Notes under the pieces: generated by a model
Told to the model about the DNA's origin: nothing
What the model saw: only the letters and a program-made list of their open reading frames with translations
The model's database searches: none
In this document: positions 21,859 through 28,958 of the stretch, one piece after another
Position numbering within the stretch: the stretch's first letter is position 1
Layout: every line of letters starts with the position of its first letter
From: Atkinsonella hypoxylon
Lineage: Eukaryota > Ascomycota > Sordariomycetes > Hypocreales > Clavicipitaceae
Assembly (NCBI GenBank): GCA_000729835.1
Contig: JFHB01000290.1
Span: 1 to 28,958, forward strand
Direction: 5' to 3'
Length of the DNA: 28,958 bases
Translations under genes and position numbers: made by a program

Positions 21859-24640
21859 CACTAGCTTTCGCTTAACAGTATATAGACTAATTATTTCGAA
21901 AGCATTAACATTTTGTATAAATCTACATTAACAACATTATTGTATTCTCTAACTCTACTAAGGACTACCTTATATACCTTAATATAGTCTTATTAATTCT
22001 AGAGAAAAATAAGTTAATAATAGCTATAAAGAAGTTATTTATAAGCTATTTAGCTATTTAGCTGTTAGGTTTTATTGTTAATAGCAATAGAATTACTAAT
22101 ATAAATAATAAGCTAAAAGCTTTTTAAAAACTTAAGTTTCTAGTAGATCTTATAAATCTAAAGACCTTTATTAATATAGCTAGCTTTTTATAGAAAAGTA
22201 TTCTATAGTTTAATATATAAATTTACTTACTATAGAAATAAAAGACTACTTTACTATAAAAGCTTTATAAGAAAGGCTTAGCTAATAGTTTACCTAAACT
22301 AATATACTAAAAGAAAGCCTAAGAAGCAATATTTTTACTAAAACCTAAGGAAGAAAAGGCATTTAAAGAGGTAAAAGTATACCTTAATAAAAACACTATT
22401 CTATAGCACTATAACTTTAGTAAGCATTTATTCTTTAAAGTTAACGCTTATAAGGAAGAATTTAGGCTTTTTATCTTCTAGCTTATAGGTAAATAGAATA
22501 GTTATAGTATACCTAGTAAAGATATTAAAAGTAACTAGCTATAGCTAATTCTCTTTCTCTTAAGATATACTTTTAACCTAAAGAAACGTTATAGATTAAC
22601 TAAGGTAGAGGTAGCTATAATTGTATAGAGTGTTTAAAAGCTATAGAAAATAGTTTAATCTAACTACTATACTATTAATATTATTATAGACTACTTACTA
22701 GCAAAAGGAATTATTAAATACACCTTACTTACTATAATAAATCTAGATAAAGCTAACCTAAAATTAGCTAAAGTAGCTAATTATCTATTGCAATTTAACC
22801 TAAGAGTCTTTTATATACTAGAAGTGCTAAATATAGTGCTAAATACACTCTCTAGGTTGCTAGTTATAGTCTTATACTAAGAGAAGGCTTATAACAGTAA
22901 ATTTAATAAGCTTAATATAAGTGCGTTTTTCGCTAAAGAATATAGTACTATAGCAGTATTAAATAAAGGTCTAAAAGAGGAAATTATTTAAGGCTATAGT
23001 TTTAATCTAAAGCTTAGTAGAATTATAGAAAGTATTAAGAACTTTTATAAAAAGTAGAATTAGTAAAATTAATAATAAAGACTAAGGATTCTACTATATA
23101 GATAAACTCTATAAAACAATAGACTTTTATACTATTATAATAGAAAAGGCCTATTTTAACTATATATACCTATAAAGGTTATAGAATCTATCCTTAAAAT
23201 AGTCTATAATAATTAGAACTATTTTAGTGCCTATAGAATAGCAGTAGAATTATAGGCAGTTTACTTTCTATAGATATATAAGTAGATTTAAGCCTATATT
23301 ACTTACTGCTATACCTATAAAGAAAATATAATTAACTGTAGTAAGCTACTAGAGGAATTAAGGTTATTAAAGTTAGTTCTAACTCTTTTCTATATAATTT
23401 TGCTTAATTTTATTACTAATATACCTAAAGTTAGCTTAATAAATACTCTATAGTAAAAAGATAGATATAGCTTCTATAACTTACTATATCTAGTAAATTA
23501 CCTATTTAGTAAGTAAATAATTCTTATACTTAAGTATATAATATATACAGTAGAAATTTAGGTAGAACTACTCTTATAAATACTATATTTATTAGACTAA
23601 AGCCTTCCTAAGTAGATTATAAGTAACTAAGATCTAAAGTTTATTTCTAATATTTAAAGAAGTATATTTACCTAAATTAGAAGTAAATTGCTTATAGCTA
23701 TAGCTTACTACCTATAGATAAATAGAATAGCTAAATAGAAGAATTAAATAGTTATTATTACTGTTTAATACTATATAGTTATAAATTAAAATACACTATA
23801 GACTGTAATACTTTTAGCACTATAGCACTAACTTAATAATATAGTAGTAGCTAATATAAAGATTTCCTTTAATAAACTTATATATAGTTTCTAACTAGCT
23901 ACTGTTGTTAATCTAGTTTAATTAGATAATGTTTCTAGCAATAGAATAAATATAAGCAATATAGCTATACTTTAGAAGCTATATTAGTAAAAGGCAGAAA
24001 TAGCTATTAATATAGTAAATGCCTTAAGTAAGATTAAATATAACGCTTAATATAAGCCTATTAATATTAAAGTAAAGAATATAGTTTACTTATAATTACA
24101 CTAAGGATATATACTTCTAAAAAAGCTAAAAAAGAAATAGTCTCCTTAATAAGTAAAGCTATATAAGGTTTTTATAAAAGTAAGCCTATTGTTATTTTAC
24201 CTAGATTTTCTACTAGATTTATATATATATTTAGTAGTATTAGTAGCTTACCTTTAGAAGCTAAGATAAAGTAAAAACCCTTTTAACTAGAAAAAGTAAC
24301 TACTACTGCTAATTACAATAGAAAAGTTTAGTATAAAGAACTATTAGGAAATTAAGTAAATTTATACCTATTAAATCTAATATTTCTACAGTAAGTTAAG
24401 TAAGCTATATCTAGAATTCCTTATATAATAGAAAGAGTTCTTTACTAAAGATAACTAATAGATTGCTAAAGATAAGCTTAAAGTTAATACTTCTAAAATT
24501 ATAAATAAATATTTATAGAAATACTCTATAAATTAAAAAGAAGAGTATTAGCATTATTAAAAAGGTAATATAGCTTACTAGAAAGCTTTAAATTAGCTAG
24601 TAGAAGCTTACTATTAACTCTTTTCTTTATAAGTCTTAAT
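21859..24640 (+). pseudogene. RIP-inactivated Gypsy B pol: rest of RT, RNase H, integrase
   Basis: The frame with codons at 21921, 23406 and 23631 resumes the interrupted RT. The RT box reads YINN at 21924-21935 for YIDD, and LLGFIVN follows near 22060. RNase H lies at about 22420-22870 with NTLSRL near 22840 (DALSR type). Integrase shows a CYTY remnant of the zinc finger near 23310. The catalytic triad is Asn at 23406 (LNFIT for LDFIT), Asp kept at 23631 (DLKF for DPKF) and Lys at 23733 for the usual Glu, in a context matching AYHPQT-D-G-AE. Near 24285 the better-looking frame changes by one step, possibly a small indel, and the C-terminal tail then runs to about 24500-24640. All stops are TAA/TAG. 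I see no clear chromodomain. Confidence 0.87.
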
Positions 24641-25019
24641 TTCCTTTATTATATAATAAATTATTTAAATCCCTTAGTATTTCTTTCTTTATATTCTTAT
24701 TTATTATTATTAGAACTATTAAAATTAACCTATATTATAGAATTATAGAAGGTTAGAAAGAAAACACCTATAAATCTATATACTATTGTTTTAACCTACT
24801 TTTTCTATAAATTTACCTTTACTTTTATAAATTTTTATACTTTTTACTATATAACCTTTTCCTTATACCTTTATATATTATAAAATCTTATAAATTTATT
24901 AATACTATTATAGCTGCTGCTCTTTCTATCCCTTTAGGCTATTATTTAGCTACTTTTAATAGTTAAATACTAAAATACTACACTAAAGGTAATAGACTGC
25001 CTATAGAGTAAATTTCTAT
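24641..25019. other. AT-rich spacer without a recognisable gene
   Basis: Strongly T-rich on the + strand with no frame I can support. It separates the decayed pol from the next reading frame of Gypsy B. Confidence 0.5.
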
Positions 25020-26750
25020 AGCCTATAGAACTAGCTAGCCTTTATAGAGTAACTTCTAGCTCTTTCTATCCCTTTTATAGAAAATTTACTACTATTATCC
25101 TTTTCTTTTAGTAGTTTAGAATTATTAATTCTAGTAAACCTAAATAGCTTATTCTAAAAAGAGAATAACAATAGTAACTACACTTAAGCTATAATACTAC
25201 TACTATTTAAACCTAAAGAAGAATATATTACTTCTAATATATATATTAATTATAATAATAGTTTTAACGCTAAAAGTAAAGGTTTTAAGTTTAAAAAGTA
25301 AGAATATAACTATAAAAGTAATATAGTAGCTATAGAGCTAAATAATATTAAAACTTATCTTATATTGCTTAATTTCTACTGCCTATATAGTACTTTTAGT
25401 AGGCCTAGAAGTGCTAAAAGCACCCTAAAAGTTAATAAGTTTATCTTTAGCACTATTTCTATAGAAATTAAAGATAATATTAATATTACTAATATAGAGT
25501 TTATTATAGAAGACTATAGTTAGTATTACTACACTAATAGAGCTAAAGAAAAGGTATAGAATATAGAAAATACTATTTATACTTATACCTATAAATTTAC
25601 TCTTAAAGGCAGTATAATAGATAAAACTAGCATTAAGGTCTCTAAAGACAATATATATTACTTACTCTAGTAGAATATAGTAATATATATCTTTAGGATT
25701 TATAATAACTATAAAGTAAAGCGCTAAAACTAGTAATATAAAGGTAAAAATGCTAAGGCATTTATAGGTAACACTAAAGTAGCTAAAAGAGGTAAGATAT
25801 AGGCAAAAGCAGTAGCTACTATATACTATAGTAGCAATATAGTAAAAAGAGGTAAAGAAACTATTACTATAAATTTATTTACTAGTTTACTATTATAGGC
25901 AGTATTACTTACTATTTACTTCTTTAATAAATTTAGTAAAATTAATAGCACTATTATAGGTACTTTAGCTAGTATTAGCTATATAGACTTACTCTTTATT
26001 CTATTAGCTAAGGTATAATTTTAAAGCTAATGTAATAGTTTCTTTTAGAAGAAGTATAAATTTAACGCTAAAGAAATAATTAAAGCCTACCTTAAGGATA
26101 CTTCTATAAGTAGTAACGCTATATAGAAGTAACTTAACCTTTATATTACTAAAATTAATAAGTTAAATAAAAAGATTAACTAAGTTAAAATAAAGGCTAA
26201 AGGAGGTTTATTTAATAAGTAGTTTAATAAATTATAAATAGCTATTTATAGTATATATAACTAACTAAATAGTATAAGTTAATTTAATAAAGGTATTAAT
26301 AATATTATTAATAAAAATAAAACCTTACTAAAGGTTACTAATAATATTAATATACTATAGGCAGAAAGTAAACACCTATAATATAAAATTAACTATATTT
26401 ATATAAACTTCTTAAAACACTTAGCTAATTAGCCTATTGCTATATAAAGCCTCTTTAGTAATAGATTTAGCACTATTTAATATAGAAGAAGTGCTTAGTT
26501 TATTCTAATTAATCTATCTTTAATATATTTCTTTTTATTAATTCTATAAAAAATACTTTCTATAGTAAAGCTAACACTAACTAAGGTAAAAACGCTAACT
26601 AAAAGGCTAACTATAGATAAACTAGTAAAAATACCTATTAAGCGTAAAACTAATGCCTCTTAGGTAAAACTCTCTTTAAAGCTACTAGAAATATTCTTTA
26701 GCTTTACTTTCTAAAGAGAACTAATAGCTTACTATAACTAACTAATAATT
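25020..26750 (+). pseudogene. Third decayed reading frame of Gypsy B, unidentified
   Basis: Codons starting at 25263 and 25836 define a frame of about 570 codons between pol and the 3' LTR. It contains TAA/TAG only, no TGA, and long uninterrupted pieces such as AFIGNTKVAKRGK, INSTIIGTLASISYIDLLF and FNAKEIIKAYLKDTSISS. The stretch from about 26145 to 26390 has spaced Ile/Leu residues that suggest a coiled coil. Around 26500-26550 is a hydrophobic run (LINLSLIYFFLLIL). Lys/Asn excess is what RIP makes of Glu/Asp codons. I do not recognise a family. A coiled coil before a hydrophobic segment is only loosely reminiscent of envelope-type proteins. Captured sequence or a nested element are equally possible. 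Ends are approximate. Confidence 0.5.
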
Positions 26751-27316
26751 TACTGCTATTACTAATGCTTAAGGATTAGAATAAGCTGTATATATATAGA
26801 GAAATACACTAAAGGGATTTAATAGAAAATTTACTTTAATATAGATTAATTTTTAATACTTTTAATACTATATAGAATAATCTTATATAAAGAATATACT
26901 ATATAGATTTAATAAATTAGCTTTATTATATAAGATTAATTTATAGGATTTAATATTATCTAGAATAATTTTATATAACTTTACTTATATATAGAATATA
27001 GAATAAGCTTTAACGCTCTATTAGGTTTAAGGAAATCTATTAATTTAATATATAGATTTAATAGTTACTAGATTATAAGTGTAATTTAAGCATTATAAGT
27101 GTATAGAAAAATATATAAATATAGCAGCCTATGCTGTAGATTGCACTACAACAACAATAATATATACTTACGCAATAAAATAATAACTACCTTTTTACGC
27201 CTTTTATAATAGCTAGATTAATAAGTTATTTAGTTTAATCTAATACACTTTCTAATAACTAACAATTAATTTTTAAAATAGCTAAAACAGCTAATCTTTT
27301 TTATAGAGGCAGCACT
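26751..27316. other. 3' untranslated part of Gypsy B
   Basis: AT-rich, no frame supported. From about 27120 on, CpA-containing words return, so RIP is lighter near the 3' LTR. No clean polypurine tract is visible before 27317. Confidence 0.5.
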
Positions 27317-27559
27317 TATTATAGAATAATTCTATAGACCTATAGGTTACTAGTGTATATAACTGCAATTATATATAAGTAGTTAGAAGTAACACTTAGG
27401 TAGTTAGATTAAACAATTAACAATTATTCACTAGAACACTATTACTAAATGCTCCTTACAGAAGCTCTTACAACTCCTCTTACGATTTATTGCATAACCT
27501 GTCGAATCCGACAACCTATTGTCACTTCCGACAAACCCACGTTGGATCCCACCGTAACA
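27317..27559 (+). repeat. 3' LTR of Gypsy B
   Basis: 243 bp, the same length as the 5' LTR. Its left, inward-facing 80 bp are mutated (TATTATAGAA for TGTTACGGGA), while the right, outward-facing end is clean (GGATCCCACCGTAACA). Two short overlapping open frames starting near 27449 run out of this LTR into flanking sequence; they are not genes of the element. Confidence 0.95.
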
Positions 27560-27564
27560 CTATT
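27560..27564. repeat. Target-site duplication CTATT, right copy
   Basis: Identical to 16902-16906 and directly after the LTR end CCGTAACA. Confidence 0.9.
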
Positions 27565-28194
27565 GCTAGTAAGAGGGACGCTACTATACACGCTAAAGAC
27601 GCTAAAGCTGTTACAAGAGATAAAGGGATTAGGACTTTAGGATTAAGGGAATTAGCTAGAGGGTTAAGTCACTTATAAGTCTTGCTTTGCAAGCTTATTT
27701 GTAACTAGGGAGGTATTATATTGCGGCAGAGTTACTCCCTTGCGCTCTTATATTAGCTTTATAAGGGATACTATATATAGATTTTTCTCTATAAGAGTGC
27801 GCATCGCCTAAACATCTAAATAGTTTAAGCAAGCAAGTGTGTAAGTAGCTTCTGCTAATTCTTTTTAGGCTTTTGCTCTTTTAATTAATTAATATCTTTT
27901 AGCCTGCTTTAATTTATAACACTTAACGCTTAAGAGATATTACTTTACTGCTAGTAACACTTTCTCTAACTCTTTAGTATATTTAGCTCCTTTTATATAT
28001 ATATATCTCCTAAGCTGCAATTAATATTTTATTTCTGCCTTTTTAAACTATTTAATCTTCTTACCTGTTATTATTTAATAGCATACACTAACAAATATCT
28101 CGCTCTCTGCCGATCCTCTTCGATCTTAACGTACGCTATATTGTTACCCGCTTTAGTGTAGGCTGCATAGTTATTTAGGGGTTTAGTTTTGAGG
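27565..28194. other. Unresolved flank right of Gypsy B
   Basis: Continuation of the tract at 16459-16906. CG-containing words cluster near 28105-28170, and a small palindrome CTTGCTTTGCAAG lies near 27680. RIP is light to moderate. I find no convincing gene, RNA or element end. Confidence 0.4.
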
Positions 28195-28958
28195 CGACAA
28201 ACTAAGAGTATTAACAATAGTTATTAATAAACGTTAGAAAGTATTAAGAACCTTATAAAGATAGAATTAAAAACTTTCTGGATAGATCTAAATAAATTAG
28301 ATTAAATTTGTTTGTTGAATAATGTAATAACTTTAGTTTGTAATGCATAGATTTTACTAGAATATATATCTTACATTAAAAATTATTTAGTTTATTTAGA
28401 ATTTTGTTGCTATTAGAATACAGCCTTATTGCTGTAGATTTAGTAATATTTATATAAGTAAACGCTTAATAGAAGTCTATATAGTTAATAAAGTAAGTAG
28501 TGTATTAATTTAATCTTATATTTAAATTTAAATCTTCTACTGTTTATATTATAAATATATTGTTTTTAAGATATTTAGCCTAAAGTATTATATTATATTT
28601 ATTGTTTATAATATAGATATTGTTCTTAGTAGCTTTTATATAGTATTTATAACGGATTACTATTTAACTAAACAATCTTATATTCCCTAGTTAATAGCTA
28701 TATAAAACATTATATAATTGTTGTTGTTTTGTAGAACTATTAGGTATTTTTATTAAAATTTCTATAGTACTAATACTATTAACAGAGAGTTAGGTACTAC
28801 TAGCAATAGTAATAATTCTAGAATAAGGTTAAAGTTATATAAAATTATTAGAATAACTTAATATATATTTAAAGGCTTCTAAATTAAAGATTTAAGATTA
28901 AATTCTATTAACGTTAAGTAAAGTAGTAAAAGTAAAGACATTAATATCTATTAAAGTT
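28195..28958 (-). pseudogene. Second Copia family, protease to integrase fragment, cut by the window edge
   Basis: Read on the - strand from 28958, the frame gives a post-protease segment (SVNSISTIEILIKIP near 28800-28750), then a Copia zinc-finger piece CKIYILVKS (28374-28348; second Cys now Tyr). It continues with IYLDLSRKF, with the first integrase Asp at 28288-28286, then YFLTFINNY near 28245-28217, matching the Copia pattern YFLTFIDDYSR. Stops are TAA/TAG. Residues around these motifs do not match the Copia element at 7307-15131, so this is another family. The homology fades after about 28195. The 5' part lies beyond the right window edge. Confidence 0.75.

Larger units (their letters stand above)
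16907..27559 (+). mobile_element. Complete Ty3/Gypsy retrotransposon B (inactive, with nested LTR)
   Basis: 10,653 bp between CTATT duplications, with 243-bp direct LTRs beginning TGTTACGGGA and ending CACCGTAACA where unmutated. Without the nested solo LTR and its duplicated 5-mer it is about 9.95 kb, long for a fungal Gypsy element. The order is 5' LTR, gag, protease, RT, RNase H, integrase, an extra decayed frame, 3' LTR. Integrase after RT places it in Gypsy rather than Copia. Primer site and purine tract could not be assigned, because the sequence next to each LTR is heavily RIPped. Confidence 0.95.

Noticed and set aside
27449..27678. Two overlapping small frames at the Gypsy B 3' LTR end
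   Set aside because: They start in the LTR and run across the insertion junction, so they cannot be an ancestral gene.
1..28958. tRNA, rRNA, CRISPR array, telomere repeat or an intact defence or biosynthetic system
   Set aside because: No cloverleaf, regular spacer array, TTAGGG run or uninterrupted long gene was seen. Everything recognisable is retrotransposon.

Overview
The window looks like a transposon graveyard from a filamentous ascomycete (Pezizomycotina) with repeat-induced point mutation (RIP). Nearly everything is very AT-rich, CpA/TpG dinucleotides are depleted, and coding frames are riddled with TAA/TAG while keeping their frame over kilobases. I see no intact host gene, tRNA, rRNA or CRISPR array. 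Translated frames, with TAA/TAG read as lost Gln/Trp/Arg codons, show two unrelated Ty3/Gypsy elements and two unrelated Ty1/Copia elements, plus two solo LTRs.

Layout, left to right. (1) 1-~5345, + strand: gag-pol of Gypsy A, cut by the left window edge. (2) ~5370-6450, +: a decayed reading frame I cannot identify, then ~850 bases without a gene. (3) 7307-15131, - strand: a complete Copia element with 692-bp LTRs, PPT, an initiator-tRNA(Met) anticodon-arm primer site, a 0.95-kb leader and one gag-pol frame; target duplication TTACT. (4) 15137-16906: lightly RIPped unresolved sequence holding an almost unmutated 323-bp solo LTR (target duplication CATAC). (5) 16907-27559, +: a complete 10.65-kb Gypsy B element with 243-bp LTRs (target duplication CTATT). 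Its RT is split by a solo LTR of the Copia element (21155-21853, duplication GAACG). It also has a third decayed reading frame between pol and the 3' LTR. (6) 27565-~28190: unresolved sequence. (7) ~28195-28958, -: protease to integrase part of a second Copia family, cut by the right window edge.

The four exact 5-bp target duplications give the nesting. The Copia element, the CATAC solo LTR and Gypsy B each interrupted one ancestral tract that now reads 7306 > 15137, 16130 > 16459 and 16906 > 27565. The GAACG solo LTR is younger than Gypsy B. All recognisable polymerase genes are dead, and each RT has lost a catalytic Asp of its xxDD box to Asn.

The most interesting signals concern mutation pattern rather than genes. 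TCA, CCA, TGA and TGG appear to be absent from the first 7.3 kb although ACA, GCA, TGT and TGC survive. In both complete elements the two LTRs carry mirror-image RIP: the outward-facing part of each LTR is spared and the inward-facing part mutated. All counts were made by eye.
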